Source of the DNA: Allolobophora icterica
Lineage: Eukaryota > Annelida > Clitellata > Crassiclitellata > Lumbricidae
Reading direction: 5' to 3'
Assembly: GCA_963556255.1 (NCBI GenBank)
Contig: OY744606.1
Span: forward strand, 5,378,127-5,442,126
Length of the DNA stretch: 64,000 bases
Both the position numbers and the translations under genes were made by a program. Shown here piece by piece: positions 25,741 through 36,145 of this stretch (within the stretch, counting starts at the first letter, position 1; each line of letters begins with the position of its first letter). The notes below the pieces were generated by a model, which was not told the origin of the DNA, did not search any database, and was given only the letters and a program-made list of their open reading frames with translations.

Positions 25741-26329
25741 GAGTGCACATTCCAGAGAGTGGTATAACTTAAAAATAACGACAATTAAAATTTAACATCA
25801 ACTTAAAAATAACGACAATTACAATTTTACACTGAATTTCAATTAAAACTGTGAGCGAGATGACAAGAGGTGAATATAATTATATTGAATACTAGTTAAA
25901 GTTGCAACTTCGGAGCGTAAATATTAAGGTCGGCAAAAACTTACCAAATATATGGGTGGCAGTTTGTCAAATCCGCCTCTACTTAAGCCTTAAGATCCAC
26001 ATAGCGAATTATTTTAAATTCGTTTGAAGGTTTTATGCGTTTAAGGCCAGTCAATCAATCACTGGAACTCTAAGCAACTGTGAGCGAACAAGTCGTTCAG
26101 GGTCGCTATGAATGCCGTATACAGGTTGCTCAAAACGAAAACTGTTAAGTATACAGAGCAGGCAGATTTTATAGCGCCTTTTAAAACTCCAGCACGGCTT
26201 GTCAGCCATGATAATGTTGGTCAAAACGGATGATACACAAGGAACTACTTAAACACAGTATGGAAAATTCCAACTAGGTGTCTATAGCAATTTCTGTTTG
26301 AGCTATCGCTTGCAGGGTTCGTTGGTTCT
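25741..26329. other. Spacer without recognisable features
   Basis: AT-rich; no gene seen. Confidence 0.35.
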
Positions 26330-26810
26330 GCTACTAGTCGCCATTTCATAACAAAGACGATTTCCGTCAACGTCCTCTTTACTTGAGCTTTGGACTGGCA
26401 CCACCCGAAAACGACAGTGGAATGTTTGTGTATAGTTTCTGCTGATGAGGAACACTGCATGCCTTAGCAAAGATGATCAGTGTCGCCCTCGTCCTTCATC
26501 CAGGCTTGAGACTGGCACCAACTATAATAAGCTTATATATTAGGCCTACATAGGTAATATATGTTTAACGACGACGCTGTATATTAATGGAGATTATTAA
26601 CGTTGCCATCCTCCTTCTCCGAGGCTTGGGACTGGCACCATCCGAGCATAAGTCATAAGTCAGAGCATAGTGGAGGTGGGGAAGTTATGCACCATATATA
26701 GATTGACCAATTTAGCAGTCAATTTTAGCAGCGCTGTGTCGTAAGAAAGATGATTAGCGTCGCCATCCTCCTTTATCCAGCCCTGGGTCTGGCACTGCCA
26801 CAGTAAGGGC
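26330..26810 (-). repeat. Degenerate tandem array of a TGCCAGTC...GGAGG module
   Basis: Four imperfect minus-strand copies end near 26404, 26520, 26640 and 26800 (plus-strand CTTGGGACTGGCACCA or similar). The spacing is 115-160 bp. Single plus-strand relatives lie at 171-258 and 29412-29490. Confidence 0.6.
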
Positions 26811-27813
26811 AATGACGGTTATTTACCTCAGCATTGAACCTTAATGTCGTACTATCGATCAGCGATTAGCCTACTTCAAATCTTGTTTCTAACGCAGAAA
26901 CAGGTGTCTTAAAAGAAGGTTAACACTGTGCAATAATCCTGTTCTGAACGGGAAGCCAGTGCAACGTGTCTCGCGCATATAGCTTGAAAAATGCGAGAAT
27001 TGTGACAGGTTAGCTGCAATTTGGACAGCGGAGTCGGGGGATGGACGGAAGCTGTCGTATTCGAAATTTCTGTAGGCCTGCAAGGATTGAGTTGCAATAG
27101 TCCAGGCGTGTCAGAATGAAGGAGGATGAGAGTCGCAGCCGCGTTCATTACCGCCAGGTAAGACCACTAGGTGAATGACTTTAAATGTAAAGCATCTTGT
27201 GACATGCGCCTTAACTTTACAAGTGTAGGGTAAGGTAGACATCAAGGCACTGAATAGACTATGCTTTCTTTAGACACCTTTTAAACTCAGTTAACCTATG
27301 CTACATAAGTATATAAATTGACATGCACGAGTGTATTTCTCTTTCGAAAAGAGTGGTGAGGTTATGTCGACGTAAAAGGCCCTTGCAGCCACAAGATGTC
27401 GTTAAACAATGAACAGTATATATATACTCATAAGCAAACATAGCTATAAAATGTGCAAACGGACCTAAACACTGTCAGTGTGAAGATCAGATACCAAAAG
27501 GGAATATATATCAGATCCCAAAGGCTGTTAATGTACCCACTCTCATAAGCCGAGGCCGAGAAAAGCGAAGTTACTAAACCCATGGCTGCCTATCGGGGTT
27601 GGCATAAATCTCAGCTCATCTCCTTTCTTATATGCAAACATCAGCGATTTAATCTTATGATCAACAATTCCTTGTGAATCCATATAAGAAACATGATTGT
27701 TGTTAGAGAACATCAGTTTCATTTCAGAAATGTCTGGCATCAAGTTGAAACTAATGTTAGAAAATGCTCATATATGCATAATCATTCTGGATGCTGTAAA
27801 ATGACTCGCAACC
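26811..27813. other. Spacer without gene
   Basis: Short open frames only. A TTTAGACACCTTTTAAAC motif at ~27271 is a member of the dispersed motif family. Confidence 0.35.
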
Positions 27814-27844
27814 ATGTGTGTGTGTGTGTGTGTGTGTGCGTGTG

Positions 27845-27878
<34 letters not shown>

Positions 27879-27912
27879 CATGTGTGCGTGTGCGTGTGCG
27901 TGTGCGTGTGCG

Positions 27913-27982
<70 letters not shown>

Positions 27983-27995
27983 TGTGTGTGTGTTT
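27814..27995. repeat. (GT)n microsatellite with GCGT stretch
   Basis: About 180 bp of GT with GC interruptions; it ends with a (CGTG)n run at 27949-27980. Confidence 0.95.
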
Positions 27996-28116
27996 GAATA
28001 AAATTGGTTTTCAAGTTTATCCCAGTACAGCGTGATCCGACTTTGTCCCATTGCAACGTGTGTGCTGACTGTATTCAGGGAATGTATAGCGTTTTGGACT
28101 TTTCATGTTGTCTCCA

Positions 28117-28825
<709 letters not shown>

Positions 28826-28862
<37 letters not shown>

Positions 28863-28878
28863 TATATATATATATGCA
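28826..28878. repeat. (TA)n microsatellite at a LINE tail
   Basis: Short TA repeats with TTATAT interruptions just beyond the LINE tail. Confidence 0.85.
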
Positions 28879-29234
28879 TATATATTATATCAGAGAACAT
28901 ATATTGCGCTCACATGTTCGCGTAGATATATAGTTATATTTCAGGGCGAAGTTCCTAACCGCTATGCCTAAATAGAACCGAATTAATTAATAGAATAAAT
29001 TATTTAAATATGAACAGCCATGCACGTGCACGTCGTCAAACATTCTGAAATGTTGTAGGAAATTAGAGTTGTTGCCACATCTAAACATGGATTAACAGTT
29101 GTGTCCGAAACTGGTGGTTTCAGAGATTTTTGGGGCCGCGTCTGCTTTCATCTGCAAGGGACTGCAGGATGGTTAGACAACAGTGAACCATCGGCGACGA
29201 CAGATCACGCGGCCCAACGTTTGACACGGTAACC
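28879..29234. other. Spacer without gene
   Basis: Nothing recognised. Confidence 0.35.
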
Positions 29235-29580
29235 GATAGTCTTTAGACACCTTTAAAACGTATTTAGCCGATACTTTATAAAAATGAGAACCAGTAGAAT
29301 ACAGGTTAGTCTTCCGACACCTTTAAAACGCCTTCAACCGATGATTTATAAAATGAGACTCGGTAGCAATATGTTAGATAAATTATGCTTATCACTGCCA
29401 GTGCTCGCAATGTGGCAGTGCCAGTCCCAGGATGGATAAAGGAGGAGAGCGACGCTAATGATCTTTGTTATCACACAGTGTCGTTTAACAGATACTACAA
29501 CGCAACGATATGATAGACATTAAACACCTTTAAACGTCGTCAAGCGACGTTATATAAGAGTGAGACCCTTAATCTATATA
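29235..29580 (+). repeat. Cluster of TTTAGACACC-type and GTGCCAGTCCC-type repeats
   Basis: Copies of the TAGACACCTTTAAAACG...TTTATAAAA motif start near 29237, 29310 and (diverged) 29517. A GTGGCAGTGCCAGTCCC module lies at 29412-29490. The same pair is found in 49-258, so they probably belong to one longer repeat. Confidence 0.55.
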
Positions 29581-29704
29581 TTATGGTTAGGCGCGGGAAA
29601 TTCTTAAGCTGTGTTTTATACCAAGTATCTGAATGGCAAGAACTGTGGAAATTAATTTCTGTCGACGTCAACGGCCTTTCTTGCCATAAGATGTCGTTAA
29701 AATC

Positions 29705-29945
29705 TTGATCCATCCATCCAGCCGATTGGTTTCAAACGCAAGCTTTATAACGCGGAGGACACAAGTTCGAGCCTCCACTGAGGCAGAAAATGTTTGCCTT
29801 GAGCAAGTTCCTTGACTCACAATTGCTCAGCGCCATTGAATGATGCTTGGTTATTAGAGAGTGGCGCTTAATAAATGCCTGATAAAATAACGTCGTTCCT
29901 ATTCTCGATTCTATAACGTGCTTCAGGTACTCTGAAGTTGGAAAA
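29705..29945 (+). mobile_element. tRNA-derived SINE with LINE-type tail
   Basis: A tRNA-like head (AGCCGATTGGTTTCAAACGC, then B-box ACAAGTTCGAGCCTCC), a TTGAGCAAGTTCCTTGACTC body, and the tail GGCGCTTAATAAATGCC. The tail resembles the LINE 3' ends here, as in SINEs mobilised by a partner LINE. Related copy at 905-1110. Confidence 0.65.
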
Positions 29946-30109
29946 GAGTTGGAAAAGTTTAACTACTCTTTTTTAGTTTAGTTAACTAATTTCCAAAATC
30001 AGTTGCCAACTTTAGTTAAACTATTTTTTTAGTTGGAAAATAGTTTTAGTTTAACTAAAAAAAATAGTGTAGTGCCCACCACTGCATATATATTCTGACT
30101 GCGATGATC
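29946..30109. other. AGTTTAACTA-rich spacer
   Basis: Imperfect direct and inverted repeats of AGTTTAACTA and TTAGTTGGAAA; no gene. Confidence 0.4.
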
Positions 30110-30860
30110 GTTTACCTTTTTACCAGGCCTTGACTTATGCGTGGTTCTAAGATGACTTTATACCACTAAGAATTTATCACAAAGAATTCATCACGGTTGA
30201 CGAGTACATGATGAGTTGATTCGTGAAGTTTTAAAGGCGTTTAACAAGACAATTGATTTAAACAGCATCTCTGAGACGTGCGGTACAGTCTGGTTTACAT
30301 TTTAGATTGCAATGGCTTGTCAACCAAGAGGTCAGAGGTTAAAATAAAATAGTTGAAGTCGACAGATTGAGCAACACTATCATGTCTTTGAAAATTCTAA
30401 GTATATAGAGCTGGTAGATTCTGTTTTAAAGGTGTCTAACTGGGAAATTTGTTTATCCAGTATTTAACTAAATTGTGTTGTTATATACACCTTTAAAACG
30501 TATTCTACAAGCTCTATATATAATTGTCAACGGAAATTTTTAACAATGGCCATTTTTGTAGCATTTAACTCCAGAAGAAAGCATGCACGCCTCAGATGAT
30601 CATAATGGGTATTTAAAAATTAAAGTTAACTTAACCGATAAACGGATTTATACCAAAATTTATTTTATTTTAACGAGCACGCGATATAGGCTAGTCGAGT
30701 GGTTAGGTTGTCCATAATCGACAGGTCGATGAATACTGAAGTGTCTATCTAAAAAAGCAGGAAGTATATAGGTCATTCCGTGAGCCAACGCACTAGGAAT
30801 CAATGTTCTGAAGATCAGTGGCAGATTTTCTATAGGAGCAAAGGAGGCCATGGAATATAA
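30110..30860 (+). repeat. Uninterrupted copy of the ~750 bp dispersed repeat
   Basis: Matches the three pieces of 23855-25740 in order. It contains an A-box-like TAGTCGAGTGGTTAGG at ~30694-30709 and a B-box-like AGGTCGATGAATAC. Function unknown. Confidence 0.6.
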
Positions 30861-30872
30861 GGTGGCATGCAG

Positions 30873-31085
30873 CAGCGGCGGCGAGTGGATTTTTCAAAGG
30901 TGGTGCGAAGCAGGAGTATGCCCCCACGTAAGTATATAGTGCAGTGAAATTTTGTTTGCGTTTTGTCTGCGTTGTGTATGATAGTAGTTAGTAGTAGCCT
31001 TATCCATTGGTAGCCTATAAATAGTATACTGAGCACATAGTAGCAGAAGATGCAGATTCGCTATTAGTGTCGCTGTGTACTGTCC
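30873..31085 (-). mobile_element. Second copy of the hAT element end
   Basis: CAGCGGCGGCGAGTGG followed by TTTTTCAAAGGTGGTGCGAAGCAG and the ATGATAGTAGTTAGTA block matches the reverse complement of the right end of the hAT at 21955-23592. The other end was not found. Confidence 0.65.
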
Positions 31086-31544
31086 ACTTGAAGGAGGAGG
31101 TCCACTAAATGATGGATGAGGAAAAGTATTGAGAAGAGTTATTATAATGGTCAAAGGAGATGAGTTATGAAGAGAAGCTGAAGAATTGTGGTCTAACAAC
31201 ACTAAAGAGAAGAAGGAACCTCATAAAATTATCACACGAACGTATACGCAATGCAGTGGGAGAGAATCTCAATTTACGCCAAACAAGACGACTCGAGGCC
31301 AGAGATAAAAAAATATATTAAAGAAACCGAAAGGAATATTAAGGCGGAAATTCTTTAGTGCCAGCCAGACTTCTGGAATGTTTTCGACGACAGTACGGAC
31401 TCTGTGGACACTATCACAGGACAACCTCATCACAGGACAACCTCTCTGACGTGACGAAGCGCTCTGAATAAGCTGGTGCCCTGAGCTTGAAATGAGAGTA
31501 GCACTCTGAAAATTTAGAGTTTAAGATTATGATTATTGTATTTT
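31086..31544 (+). other. Possible LINE or transposase remnant, mostly unassigned
   Basis: Around 31145-31300 the plus strand reads LKNCGLTTLKRRRNLIKLSHERIRN, similar to C-terminal ends of some LINE proteins. The rest is unassigned. Confidence 0.3.
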
Positions 31545-32135
31545 TTGTATTGTATCTAGAAATTTATAAAGCGCCTCTCGCAGAATAACTATTCAGAGGC
31601 GCTCGCAGCACAGATGCCCCGGGGAAACAAAAATGCCTTTAGGGAACGCGAGACCGATAAGGAAAAGTCAGTCATTAGTTTGGCACTGAGCAGAGGGGGA
31701 AGGTCATTCCAGATCGTGCCATGGGACCCACTTCAGCAAACGCCCGGTGCTGGGCCAAGGCAGTTTTAGCCCTGGGAACAAAAAGATCAAGCCGATTTAC
31801 AGAGCGCAGTGAGAGAGAAGACGATGCAGATAGCAGTTTTCGCAGATTGTTCGAGAGATATTTTGGGGCAGTAGGCTGCTGAGATTTAGAGACAAGGAAG
31901 AGGATCTTATATCGGATGCGCGCAGCAATAGGGAGCCAGTGAAGGACATCAAGCATGTAAGTAGAGATATGGGCAAAGCGGGGGAGTCAAGCGATGAGCC
32001 TAGCAGAAGGATTTAGAACAGAATGAAGGGGGGGGGAGAGACGCTACTTGGGGAGACCCATGAGGAGCGAGTTGCAGTAGTCCAAGTGTGAGCAGACAAA
32101 TGCGTGAACTATGGTGGTAAAGACGTATGGGTTTC
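31545..32135 (-). mobile_element. CR1/L2-type LINE 3' fragment
   Basis: The minus strand reads HLDYCNSLLMGLPK, then LDVLHWLPIAARIRYKILFLVS and FVPRAKTALAQHRAFAEVGP with stops between parts. The tail GGCGCTTTATAAAT lies at ~31565-31580. A dead copy. Confidence 0.75.
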
Positions 32136-32214
32136 ACTTATGGCTCTAAAGAAAAAGCCAGGGAGGGTGTTCTATTAAGCTTTCACTGGATTTGTGCCAG
32201 TAGTATATTGTAAT

Positions 32215-32290
32215 TGTAATGTGACATTTATAAAGCGCCACTCAAGAAAACACTCAAAAATGGCGCTCCCGACCTGAACCAGTGAATTCA
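32215..32290 (-). mobile_element. Short LINE tail fragment
   Basis: GTGGCGCTTTATAAATG on the minus strand with ~50 bp of upstream sequence. Confidence 0.5.
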
Positions 32291-32317
32291 CTGTAAGACA
32301 ATACAGACTTCAGGCGC

Positions 32318-32800
<483 letters not shown>

Positions 32801-32802
32801 GG

Positions 32803-33523
32803 TCTTTAGATTACATCGATGTCCTCCTCCCTTTCCTGACACTACTATGCAACTCCTCGCTCCGTGACGGTACTCTTCCAGCTTCGCAGAAGAGGTCGAT
32901 TGTTACTCCTATCCTCAAGCAAGCCGGTCTCGACTCTTCGGACCCTGCACACTTCAGGCCCATTGCGAACGTCTCATTTATTTCTAAAATCATCGAGAAA
33001 TTAGTCGCTCAGCAATTATTGACTTACCTTGATGCTAATAACTTACTTCCTGTCTATCAATCTGGCTTCCGCAAAGGTCATTCTACAGAAACCCTTCTCC
33101 TTCGCCTCCTCTCTGATTTCTATGGCGTCATTGATCGCTCCCAAGTCTCCCTTCTTGCACTCTTCGATGTCAGCGCTGCCTTTGACTCGGTCGACCATGA
33201 CATCCTCCTCAATCGCTTGTCTGTATCATTCGGTCTATCTGAAAAGCCCCTTGAGTGGCTAGCCTCCTACCTTTCTGACCGCTCCTCATTGGTTGTCTAC
33301 TGTTCTACCAGGTCCCTCTGGACCCCAGTCCGTTTTGGCCTTCCTCAGGGATCAGTTTTGGGTCCCCTCCTCTATATTGTCTTCACCTCTGATCTCAGTC
33401 GCCTTCTTGCCACTTGTTCTTTGTCCAACCATTTATATGCTGACGATATAAGGCTAACACCCACTGCTTTCCCTCTGACGCCGCCGCTGCAGTCCGCCTC
33501 ATGTGCCACTCCACTGACTCTTT
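32803..33523 (+). mobile_element. CR1/Jockey-group LINE reverse transcriptase fragment
   Basis: An open frame from about 32803 encodes the RT palm region: PASQKRSIVTPILKQAG, HFRPIANVSFISKIIEKL, YQSGFRKGHSTETLLL, LFDVSAAFDSVDHDILL (motif A), GLPQGSVLGPLLY (motif B) and the YADD box at 33437-33448. A frameshift near 33470 follows. The LINE is cut at 33523, where the first retroelement unit begins. No ATG start is expected since the 5' part is missing. Confidence 0.85.
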
Positions 33524-33598
33524 TGTGGCGGTTTGGCCACAAGGCACGAACGAAGGAATATAATGATAGCTGTCTTAATTAATTAACGTCTTATTCGA

Positions 33599-33640
33599 TG
33601 GGTGGCGCTTTATAACTGTTCGATTATAATTATAATTACA
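33599..33640 (+). repeat. LINE-like 3' tail inside the LTR-like region
   Basis: GGGTGGCGCTTTATAACTG followed by ATTATAATTATAATTA resembles the LINE/SINE tails elsewhere in the window. It is present in all four units (42128, 50659 and 59190), so it was captured before amplification. Confidence 0.5.
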
Positions 33641-33807
33641 AGTGCTGTATTTTATTTTTGCCATTTTAACGCTTTAATTTATTAATTACAATAAGAGAAC
33701 ACACCGTCTGTCCAATAATTAGTGGCTAAACATAGGGAGGCCGCTTAATATAGTTGGTAGATGTTTCGATTTTGGACACCTCTATTTAAGAAGACGGTGA
33801 TGGCCTA

Positions 33808-33816
33808 CTATATAAG
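33808..33816 (+). promoter_or_regulatory. TATA box of the LTR-like region, unit 1
   Basis: CTATATAAG, with a second TATTTAAG at 33783-33790. Transcription would start near 33840. The same box is at 42337, 50868 and 59399. Confidence 0.6.
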
Positions 33817-33856
33817 TATGGAGGCATGAATATGGTTTACGTACTAACTTATAATC

Positions 33857-34207
33857 ATGCAGACCAATCAATGTAGCCTTCCTATGGAGGCCAGAATAAC
33901 GTCTTACGTACGAGACCATAGCGTGCAGATAGATGCAGATGGATTCATAGAGCTTGCCTCACGCTGCGTTGCCTATATCGTAGGACGGCGTTACTGCGTC
34001 CTGCATATACAGCGATACGGTTCTTTAGTGTCGTTGGTTAGCGATAAATACTGCACTCCGTGTGGTAGTATACGGCGAGTGATAAAGCGAGTTCCAGGTT
34101 TCGGGCAAGTTACAAATATATTTACGGACGAGAGGGCGTCCGAGAAAAGGCTAATCTGTGCGATCCCGGGTTACAGCCGAATCGATCGCTCTCGGGTGAA
34201 GGATTGA
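33857..34207 (+). CDS. Small ORF after the TATA box (116 aa), doubtful
   Basis: Starts at an ATG about 40 nt after the TATA box. No recognised domain; it contains several Cys and Arg (SRCVAYIVGRRYCVLHIQRYG). It lies in the LTR/leader, where uninterrupted frames can arise by chance, and ends inside the duplicated leader module. Identical copies are at 42386-42736, 50917-51267 and 59448-59798. It might be an upstream ORF affecting ORF1 translation. Confidence 0.2.
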   Translation: MQTNQCSLPMEARITSYVRDHSVQIDADGFIELASRCVAYIVGRRYCVLHIQRYGSLVSLVSDKYCTPCGSIRRVIKRVPGFGQVTNIFTDERASEKRLICAIPGYSRIDRSRVKD

Positions 34208-34395
34208 GTCCGCCGATCCGACAGGTTTGGGGCCCACCCTGCCGTTAGATCGCGAAAAGGTCTGAATCTCGATTGTTGGTAGTTTGCGGGCTGAGTATAG
34301 CTCGGGGAAAGACCGATAGTGAGAGATTGAGAGCTCACAGGTCTGTTCCGGTAACGTACGGGGCAAAGAGTTTCTTGGTGACCGTCTGATAAACC
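34155..34395 (+). repeat. Leader module, left copy
   Basis: About 240 bp (GCGATCCCGGGTTACAG... GACAGGTTTGGGGCCCACC ...) recurring at 35063-35300 with ~80% identity by eye. The two copies bracket the hairpin array. The shared GGTTTGGGGCCCACCCTGCC could include the primer-binding site, but no tRNA match was clear. Confidence 0.7.
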
Positions 34396-35029
34396 TCGGG
34401 CAAGGCCCCGCTGTTGATAGTCAGAGATACACGGGCAAAGACCCGGTGATACGCGGGCAAAGACCCGGTGTTGACCGTCAGATATAAACGGGCAAAGACC
34501 CGGTGGTACCCGTTAGAGATACGCGGGCAAAGACCCGGTGTTGATAGTCAGAGATAAACGGGCAAATACCCGGAGATACGCGGGCAAAGACCCGGTGTTG
34601 ACCGTCAGATATAAACGGGCAAAGACCCGGTGGTAGCCGTCAGAGATACACGCGGAAAGGCCCCGCTGTTGACCGTTAGAAATACACGGGCAAAGACCCG
34701 GAGATACGCGGGCAAAGACCCGGTGTTGACCGTCAGATATACACGGGCAAAGACCCGGTGGTACCCGTCAGAGATACACGGGCAAAGACCCGGAGATACG
34801 CGGGCAAAGACCCGGTGTTGACCGTCATATATAAACGGGCAAAGACCCGGTGGTAGCCGTCAGAGATACACGCGGAAAGGCCCCGCAGTTGACCGTCAGA
34901 GATACACGGGCAAAGACCCGGTGGTAGCCGTTAGAGATACACGGGCAGAGTCCCAGCTGTTGACCGTCAGAGAAACACGCGGAAAGGCCCCGCAGTTGAC
35001 CGTCTGAGATACACGGGCAAAGACCCGGT
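34396..35029 (+). repeat. Hairpin minisatellite in the leader, unit 1
   Basis: Twenty copies of a core such as CGGGCAAAGACCCGG or GCGGAAAGGCCCCGC, each a 3-5 bp stem with a ~6 nt loop. They are separated by TGTTGACCGTCAGATATA-type or TGGTAGCCGTCAGAGATAC-type linkers, or by very short GATACG linkers. RNA of this region would be a string of small hairpins. Confidence 0.9.
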
Positions 35030-35062
35030 GGTGATAACTCAGTTAAAGTATCGTCCATAAAA

Positions 35063-35300
35063 GCTGAGCAGTGCGATCCCGAGTTACAGCAAAAACTAAT
35101 CACTCTTGGGTATTGGATTGACCGCCGATTCGACAGGTTTGGGGCCCACCCTGCCGTTAGATCGCGAGCCGGTCTGAATCCCGATTGTGGAAGTTTAGCA
35201 GGCTGAGTAAACCTCGGGGAGAGACCGATCGTCCGAGAGTTAGAGAAAACACAGGTCTGTATAGGTAAAGTGCGGAGAAACATTCCGCTGGTGACGTCCG
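35063..35300 (+). repeat. Leader module, right copy
   Basis: Second copy of 34155-34395. It keeps GGTTTGGGGCCCACCCTGCC and GTTAGATCGCGA and differs by scattered substitutions. Confidence 0.7.
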
Positions 35301-36145
35301 GTGAAGTACCGGAACGATCTTGTTGAAACTGTTCGATAACATCGGCGAACAACCGGTGAATCTCAATACGCGGTAACCGGGTTTGGCTGTTTTACGCGTC
35401 ATAGTTACTCCCGCGGTTTACCGGCAAATATCCGTCCGGAAGACCATCCGGACGATCCGACCGTTGTCTGTTCCAGTGTTCGGGAAAGTTCCCACGGTGG
35501 GAAGCTACACAGGTCTGTGTGCAATAACGGGGTAAAGTTACCCACAGATACCGTTAGCAGAATCGAGTGTGAGTACCGAGAAACGAAGCCTACGAGTCTG
35601 TGCGCTCCCGGAAAAAGACCCAACTGTTACGTTCTCTATTTTATTCAGACAGTCATGTTCAAGAGATACGGCTAGTGGAGTAAGGGCCCACTCTGCTGCT
35701 CAGGTCTCGAGACAGACTAATTCTGAATAGTGGGAGGATAAAAGGTTGTGTAAACCGGAAAGAGATCAGACCAAGATATTCGGGTCGGGTATTCGGGTAC
35801 CCAGGTCCGAAAGAGACACGTCCGCTTTACTAGCGAAACCCAGCTAGTCAGAGTCCCAGGGTGAAGTGTACGAGAGTTCCCGGTTAAAGGAACATTAACG
35901 CAGACCAAGAGTAAACGATACGAGAAAGTCCGGGTAGTCGGGTATCCAGATAGAACATATTTGCTTGCAGCAACACACAGCTCTGAGGACTGATTGAAGT
36001 GCGAGGTTGGGCCCCCCTCGTGCGTAGGTCAGAACAAAGGTCTGTGTGTGTAGATAGCGAAGGTTATAGAGAGAGGACCTTCACTATCAGAGTGCCATAG
36101 AGACCCGTTATCTTTCGAAGCAGAATTCATCATTGTGAGGCCGGT
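35301..36145. other. Rest of the leader, no gene
   Basis: Many short inverted repeats (for example GTCCGGAAGACCATCCGGAC at 35433-35452) but no credible open frame. Related GGGCCCACTCTGC and TTGGGCCCCCCTCG boxes occur at ~35684 and ~36013. Confidence 0.5.

Noticed and set aside
34396..35029. CRISPR-like look of the regular repeats
   Set aside because: Repeats are short hairpin cores, linkers are themselves repeated rather than unique, and the context is an animal retroelement.
34825..35352. Minus-strand 175-aa frame over the hairpin array, repeated in every unit
   Set aside because: Repeat-derived (Gly-Leu-Cys-Pro-Cys-Ile-Ser pattern), antisense to the element, no domain.
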